Part shown: piece by piece, positions 10,105 to 21,900 of the stretch | Numbering within the stretch: the first letter of the stretch is position 1 | Layout: each line of letters opens with the position of its first letter | Assembly (NCBI GenBank): GCA_019802505.1 | Contig: JAFMOC010000159.1 | Location: 1,484,001 to 1,548,000, forward strand | Reading direction: 5' to 3' | Source: Corydoras sp. C115 | Lineage: Eukaryota; Chordata; Actinopteri; Siluriformes; Callichthyidae | Length of the DNA stretch: 64,000 nt | Notes under the pieces: generated by a model | What the model saw: the letters and a program-made list of their open reading frames with translations, nothing else | What the model was told of the DNA's origin: nothing | The model's database searches: none | Translations under genes and position numbers: made by a program

Positions 10105-10461
10105 TGTGACGATCGTGGAACACAGGAATGGGACGGAGTCCAGAGTTCAACACGTAGAGTGTTTATTATCCAATATGCTCGGTTACTGACAATGGTGCTA
10201 GACCGAGATCGAAGCAGCGCGACCGCGATAAAGGCAATCGCCAGCGCCGCAGAGGAGAAGACAATCGCAAATCCGAAAACATCCAATAATCCAAACACGA
10301 GAGCAGAAGGGTGAGTAATGCACGAACCAACGCGAGGAGAAGAAGGAAACGGAAGCTATAAGTAGGGAGAAACCGGAATTTAGAACTCTGGAGATGGAGG
10401 GCGGTCCTGAGCATGCACAACGTGATCCCCAGGGTGGCCCACAGAGGGCACTGATGTGACA
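10105..10461 (-). repeat. Gypsy-1 LTR (5' LTR of the minus-strand element)
   Basis: 357 bp, partner of 5444-5800. It sits upstream of gag on the minus strand and carries the same TG...CA ends. The flanking ATTTT at 10462-10466 matches 5439-5443. Confidence 0.93.
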
Positions 10462-12422
10462 ATTTTAAAGGTAGGTGGAGGACTGAGCAGTCCTCTGATG
10501 ATGAACAGAGGAATCAGACAGGGTCCCCTCTCAGGACAGCTTTACAGCTTAATGATTGAACTCCTATTGAACAAACTGAGGACCAAGTTGCAGGGACTGT
10601 CCATCAGACAACTGCAGGACAACCTCGTCCTGTCCGCCTACCCTGATGACCTCACCATTTTTATTAAAGACCAAGAGGACGTCATCACACTTAGAGAGAG
10701 TTTAAAGATCTGCGAGACCTGGACAGATAAAAGACCCCCTGTTTTACCTGTAAATCTCCAGTGGGGGTCCGGTGTGTTTTTGGGAAAACCAGAATACCAA
10801 GACAAGAACTGGGACGGCGTCATGGAGAAGGTATGTGCCAAGTTTTCTCAATGGACATGAATCCTGCTCCAGCTGTCCTACAGGGGGAGAGTCCTGGTAA
10901 CTAACAACCTGGTAGCCTCAATGCTGTGGCACAAACTCACAGTCCTCAACCCCTCCAGCATCGCTCGTCATAGATCTGCAGAGACGGATTATGGACTTCT
11001 TCTAGTCTGGACAGCATTGGACCTGCACTGCAGTCCTGTACCTGCCGGTGCACAAGGGGGGGGGGGGGGCAGGGGCTGATCGACCTGAACAGCCCGATAA
11101 CCACCTTCAAACGCCAGACGGCACAGAGGCTTCTCTACAGCGACGACCCGGCATGGGCTGGTACTGCCTGTGTACTGCTACGGAGAACGGAGAACCTGGA
11201 GTACGATTAACACCTGTTACTCCTTAACCTGAGGGAGATGGACTGGTCCAAGACAACTCCGTTCTACCACTCCGTGCTGAGAGCCTGGAGTTCAACATTT
11301 AACATCAGCAGAACAGACGTGGAGCCATGGTTCTGCGTGGACGAGGAACAGCTGTTTTGCAACCCGATGATCCAGGCTCCGAGGCTTAACTCAAGAAGCC
11401 TACAAAAAATGCGGAATCACCAGAGTCGGAAGTCTGAGGGTGAACGGAACCTGAAAGAGCACCGAAGACCTTAGCACTAAAACTGGCATTCAGTCCACCA
11501 GGTTCCTGCACGCCCTTGTCAACGAGGTGGTCTCAGCCCTGCACTCCTGCTTCAGGGAGATCCTGGGATGAGGAAGCGCTGCTGAGGATCAACAGAACTA
11601 AAACAACCTTCGCAGAAACATTGAAGAAAGTTCTGTATGGAGTCTGTGTTAAGGTCTCCAACATCAGAGCACTAACTGGACTAAGGAAGATGAAATGGCA
11701 GGAGCTACTGGGGCTGGACTCCCTGTACAAACCTCCCATAGAGAGGAGAACCACCGACAGGGTGGTACACGGAGGTCATGGCCACAAACAGACACGTGGC
11801 ACATATTGCTCCAAAGATGGAGAGCAGGTGTTCCTTCTGCGGACAGGAGGAGAACATGGAACACCTGTTCCTCAGGTTCCTCACAGTTCTCCTCAGCACT
11901 CTGAGAGACTGGGCCCATGCTTTTAAAAGACCGTGGTCTGATGGTGCTTTTATCTTTGGACCTGAATATAAAGCTTCACAGGGACAGACGGTCTGTATTT
12001 TTAATTATCTGCTGGGTCAAGCAAAGCTCGTGATCTGGCTCACGAGGAAACACAAATGTCTGGGGTCCGGGTCTCTGGACCCCCTGCAAATGTGTGCTGC
12101 ACTCATCAGAGTCGAGTTTGCTTTTAATGAAATGACTAACAGAATTGAGGAGTTTTTAAAGCTGTGGGCGCTAAAAAGTGTTTTATGTCGTGTTGATGAC
12201 GGAGAAGTCATTTTACATTTTTAATGTAAAGTGTGAAATTTTAACTCTTTTATTGTGAACTAATACTGGTATTTATTTATCTATTTATTTATTAATCTAT
12301 TTATTTTGTCTACTTTATTTATTTAAAAAAGGAAAAATTTCCTTTAATAAGGAAAGACCTCTGTAATTTAAAGAATGAGGTATGTCCTTAGTTGGCAAAA
12401 TAAATGTAATTTAAAAGTCAAA
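10462..12422 (+). mobile_element. Tx1-clade LINE copy 1, 3' part
   Basis: The LINE continues after the Gypsy-1 insertion with the second half of RT, the thumb region, a C-terminal domain and a 3' UTR rich in TTTATTTA. It ends at AAAAGTCAAAG directly before (TC)n at 12423. Confidence 0.82.
10465..12224 (+). pseudogene. Tx1 copy 1 ORF2 remnant: C-terminal RT and tail domain
   Basis: RT segments include KVGGGLSSPLMMNRGIRQGP, LSGQLYSLMIE and VLSAYPDDLTIFIKD, where the catalytic YxDD box reads YPDD instead of YADD. YRGRVLVTNN-like and VASMLWHKL readings follow. The C-terminal part shows a Cys/His-rich stretch (CSFCGQEENMEHLF, 11800-11860) typical of Tx1/L1 ORF2 tails, then FGPEYKASQGQTVCIFNYLL and GQAKLVIWLTRKHK. 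Frameshifts are frequent. Confidence 0.8.
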
Positions 12423-12438
12423 GTCTCTCTCTCTCTCT
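12423..12438. repeat. (TC)n tract between Tx1 copies 1 and 2
   Basis: A short TC tract is both the 3' flank of copy 1 and the 5' flank of copy 2, which begins TGTCTGTGCATGCGCGG. The start of copy 1 also follows (TC)n and contains GGTGCATGCTGGG. Confidence 0.8.
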
Positions 12439-12658
12439 GTCTGTGCATGCGCGGCATTGAGCGGTAGAGTGGAGCGTGGTGCGAGAGCGCTCAGCATTTT
12501 CAGCTGAGTTTTTCTGAGTGTTTTTTAAAGTGTAAAGCGGTTTACTCTGTGTGAGTGTATGTGTGTCAGTGTGTGTGTTAGTGAGTGTTAGTGTGTGAGG
12601 TGTAGTAAAGGCGTGTTTAAAGCTGTGGAGTGTCTGCTTTCAGCGTGTGGGCTGAAGC

Positions 12659-13938
12659 ATGGCGGATCCATACAGCGACGCCGTGTACGAAGGACTTACC
12701 CGCAGACATACGATTAAGGTTGATTGCAGAGTGGGTGTAGAGTATTGTTGTCTGGTGGCGGAGGAGGTGGTAGGACGCAGCAATCTGCCCGCGGCGTCCC
12801 GGGTGAACCGATTAGTCGTTATTTTCGCTAAAACGATCGAAATCGCAAACGACCTCGTACAAAAAGGAATCGTTTTAAATGGACAATTGACTCCAGTCCT
12901 ACATTTAAGTACGCTCTCAAAAAAGATCATCCTTTCCAACATGCCCCAGTTTCTGAAAAACAAACTCATTATACACTCTCCCGGTTCGGAAAAGTAGTGT
13001 CCCCAATTAAAAAGTTTGTTATGAGTCAAAAATGAAGCACATGATCTCATACAGGAGAGTGGTCTACATGGTGATGAAGGACAGGGAGGAGCTCAAACTG
13101 TCAATAAAGTTTAAAGTTGATGGGTTTGATTACATGGTATATGTGAGCTCAAACACCGAGATGAAGTGCTTTTGGTGTGGATAAATTGGAAATCTCATTC
13201 GAGATTGTCCAAAAAGTGCTGAAATGGACCCCAAAGTATCGGAGAACCCAGAACAGATGCCCGGATCTGACACTGCTGGACCTGCAGTAGTCGTTCCCCC
13301 TGCGGCTGCTGCTTGTTCAGTGGTGGAGGAAATGTGAGTGTGAGGTGGACAAGGCAGGTGTGTCCACTGCAGGTGATAGTGCAGAAAATAAACTGGAACA
13401 TGAGGTGTGTTCTGAACCTGCACCACAAATGGAGGAGTTCAGTGTGGAGCCAGGGGTGGGGGAAAGGCATGAGGTAGTAGAACCGGGGCAAACAAAAGAG
13501 ACAGAGGTAAATACTGTTATGCCTAGTTTCTTAGACACTGAAGATATTGAAATGGTGGAGGAACTCGTTTTTAAAGTCCCCGGTAAAAGGAAGAAGCGGG
13601 GACACGTAAATGAGACCAAACAGGCCAAAAGAGAGGTTCCCATGTGTAAAGATGGAGATTCAGACAGTGATGGCTCTCTGTCTGACTCCGGATGGTCTGT
13701 GTGCTCTGTGGATGAAAAACTCCCAGTTCAGTACACTGCTGAAGACATAAAAAAGTTCCTGAGAGTCACAAAAGGTCAGAAAGGGGTATGGGTAGAGGAG
13801 TCTTTTAAAAACACACAGCAGTTCGTGCATGATGTGAAGTATTTAAGAAGAGAGGGGGCTTTTACCGTACACAAGGGTTTTAGATTAAAAAAAATTCTGA
13901 CCAAACTGAATAAAGTCCACATTAATGACTCGGGTTAA
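12659..13938 (+). pseudogene. Tx1 copy 2 ORF1
   Basis: It opens MADPYSDAVYEGLTRRHTIK and contains LPAASRVNRLVVIFAKTIE. An RNA-binding-like segment follows (LSKKIILSNMPQFL), then a shifted frame with DGFDYMVYVSSNTEMKCFWC. The CCHC-type knuckle reads CFWCG-stop-IGNLIRDCP, with a TAA at 13182-13184 and Asn in place of the usual His. The acidic C-terminal part (from 13345) ends KVHINDSG. ORF1 proteins of this clade coat the LINE RNA. Two frameshifts (about 12970 and 13330) and the stop make this copy non-functional as written. Confidence 0.78.
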
Positions 13939-13951
13939 CCCCCTCTATCTT

Positions 13952-14133
13952 ACATTACATTAACATTTACATTTAGCAGACGCTTTTATCCAAAGTGACT
14001 TACAGATGAGAACATTACAAACTCATTATTTAATTAATTTAATTATTTTATCAGTTGATTCTTTGAGTGAGAAACTAATATATGAGACTGTACTGACAAA
14101 AAAAAAAGATTTTTTACAGTCTTAGTCATAGTT
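13952..14133 (-). mobile_element. 5'-truncated L2 LINE 3' end in Tx1 copy 2
   Basis: The plus strand reads ACATTTAGCAGACGCTTTTA then TCCAAAGTGACTTACA, the well-known 3' end of fish L2 LINEs in reverse orientation. The same motif ends the long L2 at 33461. Flanking CTCTATCTT at 13943-13951 and 14134-14142 looks like a 9-bp target duplication. Confidence 0.75.
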
Positions 14134-14151
14134 CTCTATCTTTTTTTAAAC

Positions 14152-17100
14152 ATGAGTGATAAAAAGATAGGAACTTTAAACTTAAATGGGGCAAGAGACT
14201 GTAAAAAGAGAGTCATGTTTTATTAACTTTTAAAACAGAAGAGGTGGTTTTTGTCCAGGAGACACAGAGTGATTTTAATAATGCTGTTGTTTGGGCAAAA
14301 GAGTGGAAGGGGCTCACGGTTTTAAGTCACCTCTCTACCACAAGTGGTGGGGTAGGTGTTCTTTTTACTAAATATTTTATCCCCTGCTCTTACATGGTGG
14401 AGGAGGTTTTACCTGGGAGACTGCTAAAAGTTAAAGCCTGCTTTGAAGAGCACACCTTTGTTTTTATCTGTATTTATGCCCCGACTGCAGCAGCAGAGAG
14501 GATGATGTTTTTAAACTCTCTGAGCACTGTGATTTCTAACTGTGATTTTAATGACATTTTAGTACTGGGTGGTGATTTTAACTGTACTGCTGACGATCTG
14601 GACAGAAACCACATGTAACCACACAATGCTTCCCGCAGGCGGCTGTGTGAGATCATTGAGACCCATGATCTGAGTGACGTATGGCATGATATACACGGTA
14701 ATCAGAGACAGTATACATGGGCTCATTGTATAGATAATACACTCTCTTTAGCCAGTCTTGATCGATTTTATTGTTTTAAACATCATTTATCCACTTTTAT
14801 ACACTGTTTTATATCTCATGTTGGTTTTACAGATCATTGTATAGTCCAATGCACGATCAGAAAAGCTCAGTTAAGCCCCAGAGTGCATACTGGCATTTTA
14901 ATACAGCGCTTTTAAATGATGTTCATTTTTAAAGATTTTAAAGATATTTTAGTTATTTTTGGATGGTTTTTAAGGCTCGGAAGTCGTCTTTTACATCATT
15001 ACAGCAGTGGTGGGACATTTCAACAATACAAATTAAAATGTTCAGCCAGCAGAACAGAGCAGAAATGTCACTAGTGAAATAACCAGGTCTCTAAAAGAGC
15101 TAGAGTCTGATATAACTAAACTCCATACTCTAGCAGAGACCATATGAGATCAAGAACACATCTAAAAACTAAAAAGATCTCCTTTAATGACCTGCTGGGT
15201 GTCACAGCACAGGGGGCGCTGGTCCGCTCACGTTTTCAAAACGTGAATGAATTAGATGCTCCTTCTAAGTTCTTCTTTGGTCTTGAGTGTAAAAATGGAC
15301 AGAAAAGGTTTATGCATGCCATGTGAAATGAATCAGGGGATCTTGTCTCTGACCCTTCTGAGATACGCCGGCAGACAATCAGCTTCTTCTCGAAGCTGTA
15401 TGAGAGTGAATGGGTCAAGGCACAAGACACAGAAAGGGGCTTTCTTCAGATGCAGGCCAGGATCAGCGAGGAGTCTACCACAGCACTTGATGCTGAACTG
15501 TCCATGGATGAGGTACAGGAGGCCCTGCAGGGGATGGACAGTGGCAGAACTCCTGGCATTGATGGTCTCACTGTCGAATTTTATAAGGCACTCTGGTCAG
15601 TGTTGGGTGAGGATGTGCTCAACGTCCTAAAAGAGAGTGTCAGGGAAGGAAAGCTCCCTGTGAGCAGCTGGAGAGCCGTCCTTACACTGCTCCCAAAGAA
15701 GGGAGACCTAACCGAGCTGAAGAACTGGCGCCCCGTGTCATTACTGTGCACAGACTGCAAGCTGCTCTCAAAAATGTTAGCCTCGAGACTGGGGAAGGTG
15801 ATGGAGCAGATAGTTCACATTGACCAGGCGTACTTTGTGCCTGGTAGGTTCTGGAGGCCTTAGGTTTTAACCCTGGTTTTATTAATATGGTAAAGGTGCT
15901 GTACAGTGACATTGAGAGTGTACTGAAAGTTAACGGTGGTTTATGTGCTCCTTTTAAAGTACAGCGCGGTATAAGACAGGGTTGTGCGCTGTCTGGGATG
16001 TTATATACTTTAGCTATTGAACCCCTCCTCTGCATTCTAAGAAATCGAATCTCTGGTCTTCGTATTCCAAAAGCCAATGCAACAGTGTGTGTGCAGATGA
16101 CCTGGTGGTGTTTTTAAACTCACAGAATGATGTGAACATTTTAACTAATGTTTTAAAGGATTTTAGCGTTTTATCATCTGCCAAAGTGAACTGGACTAAA
16201 AGTGAGGCAGTTTTAATCTGGGACTGGAAGGGTAGGGGACCTGCACTTCCCGATGGACTGTCATGGAGGAATGGAGGATTTAAGTATCTCGGGGTACACT
16301 TAGGAGGCAGCGAGTGTGAACAAAAGAACTGGGAGAACATTATTGAAAATGTAAAAGGACATGGACATGGACATAAATGGACATGGCTAGTACCTCAGAT
16401 GTTGTACCGGGGACGGGTACTAGTCATAAACAACCTTGCTGCCTCTGTCCTATGGAACAAGTTAATGTGTGTGGGTCACCCACCTAACATTTTAACCAAG
16501 ATACAGGCAATGCTGGTTGATTTCTTCTGCACTGGATTGCTCAGGCTGTCCTCTACCTGCCAAAAGATGATGGAAGACAAGGACTGGTTCACCTGGCCAG
16601 CAGGACAGCCGCTTTCAGACTGCAGTATCTGAAAAGACTCCTTTTTGGCCCAAAGGATCTGGTATGGAGGGCAGTGGCATACAGGATCCTACAAACCGTG
16701 AGAGGACTGGGTCTGGACAGAACTTTGTTTTTTATGAACATTAACGCTCTGAACATCACCAGCTTGCCTGTTTTTTATAGTGGACTTGGGGAAACCTCTC
16801 ATCTTCGGATCCCGACTGGACATCAATGCCTCCCCTTCGTTGCACAGCACGCTGATTTCCTCTGGAATGTACACTCTGCGCCACCTACTGAATGCTGCTG
16901 GACCTGGTCTGGATCGGGCGGAGGACCTGCTGTACGGATGGGGGTGATGTCTACACGCGTTATCGCTCAGCTCCTACAGCGATAGAGGTCGGCACCAGAG
17001 AAAGGATGCTACTCCAGAGCTGTGCAATAGGGGAGGTCAGTCCAGTAGGGGAGCATCGTTTCCCCAACACCACCATCACCCCTAAACTGGAGGACTGACA

Positions 17101-17335
17101 GGGGCCCCTGCTGGACCACGATAAGGAACAAGGCATGGACCTGAGCTCAGCCACAGGGAAACTCCTCTATAGAGTGTACTTGTTCTTAACAAGTAGGCAT
17201 TGGTAATGATGTAAGACCAGAGTGGAGAGCACTGTACAAACCACCGTTAACCAAGCAGGTGGGGGACCTCCAGTGGAGGATCCTTCATGATATAATTGCT
17301 GTAAATTCTTTTATATCTGTTTTAAACCCAGTGTG
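14152..17335 (+). pseudogene. Tx1 copy 2 ORF2: endonuclease and reverse transcriptase
   Basis: The reading begins MSDKKIGTLNLNGARDCKKR, with the endonuclease continuing as VFVQETQSDFNNAVVW and DILVLGGDFNCTADDLDRN, where the GGDFN motif of APE-type endonucleases is clear. RT parts include GMDSGRTPGIDGLTVEFYKA, LPKKGDLTELKNWRPVSLLC, VQRGIRQGCALSGMLYTLAI and ADDLVVFLNSQNDVNI. A deletion removes the segment between FVPGR (15848) and LEALGF (about 15855), including RT motif A. Multiple frameshifts are present. The 3' third of the tail domain is missing. Confidence 0.85.
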
Positions 17336-17501
17336 AGAGCAATTTTGGAGCATTTTTCAAACTTTTCTATCCTTCCGGTGCTGTGCTGGATTGAATATTT
17401 AATTATTGTTCTACTGGTGAGGGTGAGGGGTTTATAGTTAGTGCGGGGAGGGGGGGTTATTTTGGGGCTGATCGCCGGTTGCCAGCATTGTGCTGGTCGC
17501 C

Positions 17502-18938
17502 ATGGTGGCGATAGACAAATGTAAACTGAGAAAACTCACGCATCGGCATGGGATTTGGATTGCACCGGAGATAAGGTGCTCAGTATAGGACTGCGTTTTG
17601 GCAGTGGGAGATGTTGTGAACTGTAGCAGCGTTTTGGCTGCATCTAGAATGAACGGCGCTGTTGTAATTTTTTTGGAGAGCGTTGAAAAGGTAAACACCG
17701 TAGTACAATCTGGAGTGGTGATAAAGGACACATTTCCTCTACCGGTAATGCCCCTTGTTAGACTAGCTAAGAGAATCACGATCTTAAATGTCCCACCTTA
17801 CATGAGCGATGAAGCACTGATCACCGAACTTTCACGTTATGGATAAGTAATATCTGCTATTAAAATGATTCATTATGGGGGAAAAAGTCAACAGTCACGA
17901 CATGTAGGATGTTACAGAAGACAAGCATATATGGTCCTGAAAAATGGTGTTGAAGAAATATACGTTGCTTTCAAATTTAAAATTGATGGGTATGATCATG
18001 TGATTTTTGTTACTTCTGATAACATGAAATGTTTTGGGTGTGGATAAGAGGGGCACTTAAGACGATCATGTCCTTTTGAGGCAGGTGTAGGTACATCGCA
18101 GATCACCGAATATACATCTGTAGAGGGAGACATAAACCACCTAGGAGTTGTAAATACTCAGACTAAATATGTTGGAGATAGGGAGACTGGGGTGGAAGAG
18201 GGGACCGTTGTAGCAGAGAACAGGGCTGAGGGTGGAGAGGAAAACACTGTACTAGATACACAGATAAGTGGTGGGGAAGATGAGGCTCTGGCAGGAAACT
18301 ATGCTGTTATAAAAAGTACAGGTGTTGTATTCCAGGATAGAGAGGAAAATACTGTGGTGGAGACCAGTAGAGTTGGAAATGACAATGAGGACAGTAATAC
18401 TGTTGTGCAGGAGGATGTAGAAACTTAAAAGCTCTCGACCAATATGGTAGTTGAGGGTGAAACAGCCAATAGTGTAAATCTTAACCTAGATGCGGAGAGC
18501 ATGGAGACTGACTCTGTGGTTGATGAGACACCTTTTAAAAACCCTTCTGGAAAAAGAAAACTGAAAACAAAGCGGATTAAGGTTGGTGAAAAGAAAGGGA
18601 AAACACAGAAAGCTACTGGACAGAAAGGTGAGGAGCAGAAGAAAGATCATTGTTCTGCAACCCCTGATGATTCAGACAGTGATCTTTCTGATGATAAGAG
18701 TCAGAGGAGTAGTCGTAGTGCATATACGTTCGGTAAAATAAGAGCTTTTCTAACGAAAACAAAAAACATGAAAGGGGTAGCTGTTGAGGATTTTTTTCCT
18801 GATCGCAAAATATTTATAGACTCCGCCCAAGCGTTTATGAGAAAAGAACGGGATAAACAGTTCACTGTACAGGAAATCTATCGTTTAAAGAAAATTGTAC
18901 CAAAATTAAAAATAAGTTTACAGAAAGAAGATGGCTAA
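17502..18938 (+). pseudogene. Tx1 copy 3 ORF1, one frame with four stops
   Basis: From ATG 17502 to TAA 18938 there are 478 codons in one frame without a frameshift, broken by TAG at about 17586 and TAA at 17844, 18045 and 18426. Domains: N-terminal VLAASRMNGAVVIFLESVEK; KRITILNVPPYMSDEALITE (RRM-like); a CCHC knuckle CFGCG-stop-EGHLRRSCP at 18030-18077; then an acidic region with repeated EENTVV (18236-18360). The basic/charged C-terminus starts about 18530. ORF2 begins at ATG 18931 overlapping this stop by eight bases. The knuckle stop is at the same codon as in copy 2. Confidence 0.8.
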
Positions 18939-21900
18939 GAAACTTCTTAGACATTGTTTTCTACTGGCTTATATATTCCTGCTTGCTTGTTTCCTTATTT
19001 ATTTTGTTATGAATAAGATAAAGGTGGGCTCACTTAATATAAATGGTGCAAGAGATAGCTTTAAAAGGGCGATGGTATATGAATTGACCAGACAGAAAGG
19101 TATTGACATAATGTTAATACAACAAACTCATAGTGATATAAAAAATGAAGGTGAATGGAAGAAAGAATGGGAAGGTGAAGGTTTTCTTAGTCATATGAGT
19201 TCTACAAAGGGTGGGGTGGCTGTTCTTTTTGCGAAAAATCTCAAACCAACATCTTGTGAAAGTGAAGAAGTTATAAATGGTAGATGTATAATCTTACGGG
19301 TCAAACTAGAACATTTAAAAATTGTTATTGTTAATGTGTACGCTCCAACAAATGGTGTTGACAGAGTAACCTTCTTACATAATGTTAGTGCATCACTGCG
19401 GAATTGCAGCACTGATGATTACTTGTTTGTTGGGGGTGATTTTAACTGTACTGAAGACGACAATATAGACCGAAATCAGATTGAACTACATGCCCCATCA
19501 CAGCGTGCACTCCAAGAACTGGTCAGAGCAAATGAGTTATATGATGTATGGAGGGTTTTTAAACTGAACACTAAGCAATACACATGGGCTCAAGCAAGAG
19601 AAGGTTTTATGTCACTGGCTAGACTGGACAGAATCTATTGTTTTAAACAGCAATTTCGGGGTTTTTGGACCACAGTTTGATTTTAGTTTCAGTTTTTATT
19701 GCAAATAAAACAAATTTAACACTTCTCTGTTAAGCGATATTAATTTAAAACGTGTTTTTATGGAGTTCTTGAATTCTTTTAAAATACAGAAATGTCAGTT
19801 CTGAACCCGCATTAATGGTGGGACTATGGCATGGTTGAGATACAACAACTCTGTAAACAGTACACCTACAATAACTCAAGGCACATTGCAGAATCAATGA
19901 GAACATTAGAAAATGAAATAATTCAGTTGCAAAACATAGTTGCAACTTAGATCAAAAACTTCTGCCCTAAATGACTTGTTGGGCATCCAGGCACAGGGGG
20001 CTCTGGTCCGATCGCGTTACCAGAACTTAATGCAGATGGATGCCCCATCTAAGTTTTTCCTTGATCTAGAAATAAAGAATGGTCAGAGATGCATCAATCA
20101 CTCTCTGTGCTCTGAAGAAGGTCTGGAGCTGACAGAGCCTGCTGACATAAGAAGCAGGGCTGTATGGTCCTATAATAAACTGTACAGAAGTGAGTATCTT
20201 AATAATGAAGAAATTAACACTGGTTTTTATGCAGATCTACCTAAGGTCTCTGATTTTTCATGTGAAAAGCTGGAACAGCTCTATGAGCTCTATGATGCCC
20301 TACGGGGCATGAAGGGGGGGCACCGCCCCAGGCATTAATGGCATTCCAGTGGAGTTTTATAAGACCTTTTGGACGGAGCTGGGGTTCTGATTTTCTAGCT
20401 GTGTTCAATGAGAGCTTGGATGAGGGGCCTCTACCATTGAGTTGCAGGAGGGCTGTGGTCACACTTCTGCCTAAGGCCGGTAATCTGCAGGGCATAAAAA
20501 ACTGGAGGCCTGTAAGTCTCCTCTGTACAGACTTTAAAATTTTCACAAAGACTCTGTCAAATAGACTAGGAAATTGATGGGCAAGTCATTCATGTAGACC
20601 AGACCTACTGTGTACCTGGAAGGTCCATTAGGGACAACATTCACCTTATTAGAGGTGTTTTGGACAGTTCTAAGGCTTTGGGGCTTGACCTAGGCCTGGT
20701 TGCATTTGATCAAGAAAAGGAATACTCTTCTCTGGAATACTCTTAAAGCTTTTGGTTTTGGCGCAATTTTTATGAGTATGGTTAAGATAACATATCAAAA
20801 CTTTGAAAGTTTGTTAAAAATAAATGGGGGATTAAGTGCTCCATTTAAGGTCGGACGTGGTATATGTCAAGGATGAGCTATGCCAAGCATGTTATACTCG
20901 CTCGCCATTGAACCACTGCTAAGTAGACTTTGTACAAGACTGAAGGGGTAATTTTAAGTCAATATAACCCATATCGGTATCATTTATCAGCTTATGCAGA
21001 TGATGTTATAATTATGGTTAACACACAACAAGATATTGATATTCAGGATTTTGGTTTTATTTCATCAGCAAGGGTCAACTGGGAAAAAAGTGAAGCCTTA
21101 GCTGTGGGGCACTGGAAAACGGGGCTGCCAATTTTACCAGGAGGCATGACATGGAAGTTTAGGGGGTTTAAAGCACCTGGGAGTGTATCTTGGGGATGAG
21201 ACTACACAGATGAAGAACTGGGAGGGTGTGGTAGAGAAAATGGCTGGTCGGTTGGCGCGATGTAAATGGATACATAGACTGTCATTTAAGGGAAGAGTGC
21301 TTGTTATTAATAACTTAGTAGCATCAGTATTATGGCACAGGCTATCTTGTATTGACCCACCAGTTGGACTACTGTCCAAGATACAGGCCATACCAGTAGA
21401 TTTTTTTTTGGGACAAACTCCATTGGATTCTTAAGGCCGTGCTTTTTCTCCCAAAAGAAGAGGGAGGACAGGGTTTAGTAAACCTTGAGAGCAGAAGGGC
21501 ATCTTTTCGTGTACAGTTTGTACAAGATTTCCTTACTTTCCACAGGAGTGGAAGAGAAGAACCAAATGTGGAAAACCTTTTTCCAAAAATGACACTAACA
21601 CCAATCCTGGGGGATCCCTCAGGTCTGTTATTGGATATTTCTAAGCCACAAGTGTGTCAAGCCAAAAAATATATAGATGTTTTGTAAAAATCTTTAATAG
21701 TACTAAGTTAAATGGTAGAGCAGCTACAGTGTGGAGAGATAAGCTTGATGTGGGGAGAGACAAAAAGCCTGTCTGGAGGGTACAGTATAAACCGCCACTG
21801 ATAAAAAGGACTGGGGATCTCAAATGGAGAATTTTACATGGGATAATTGGTGTTAACTCTTTTGTAACTGTTATTAATCCAAATGTCAGTGATGCTTGTG

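Larger units (their letters stand above)
5444..10461 (-). mobile_element. Gypsy-1: chromodomain (sushi/Tf1-like) LTR retrotransposon
   Basis: A 5.0-kb LTR retrotransposon on the minus strand, inserted into Tx1 copy 1. Two 357-bp LTRs (5444-5800 and 10105-10461) begin TGTGACGATCG and end GATGTGACA as read on the plus strand. The 5-bp target duplication ATTTT lies at 5439-5443 and 10462-10466. Gene order is gag, protease, reverse transcriptase, RNase H, integrase, chromodomain. The start codon of gag lies only about 15 bases inside the LTR and no TGG-type tRNA primer site is seen, a feature compatible with the sushi/Tf1 lineage. It carries a SINE in gag, a frameshift near RNase H and deletions in integrase, so it cannot be autonomous. 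Confidence 0.92.
12439..17340 (+). mobile_element. Tx1-clade LINE copy 2
   Basis: It has a 5' UTR, ORF1 (12659-13938), an intergenic L2 scrap (13952-14133) and ORF2 (about 14152-17335). The 3' end is missing: homology to copy 3 stops near VNSFISVLNP at about 17330 and different sequence follows. It is head to tail with copies 1 and 3. The copies are well diverged in sequence, so they are not a recent tandem duplication. Confidence 0.82.

Noticed and set aside
11047..11060. G-run (about 13 G) in Tx1 copy 1
   Set aside because: A simple homopolymer in dead LINE sequence; no sign of a quadruplex array or function.
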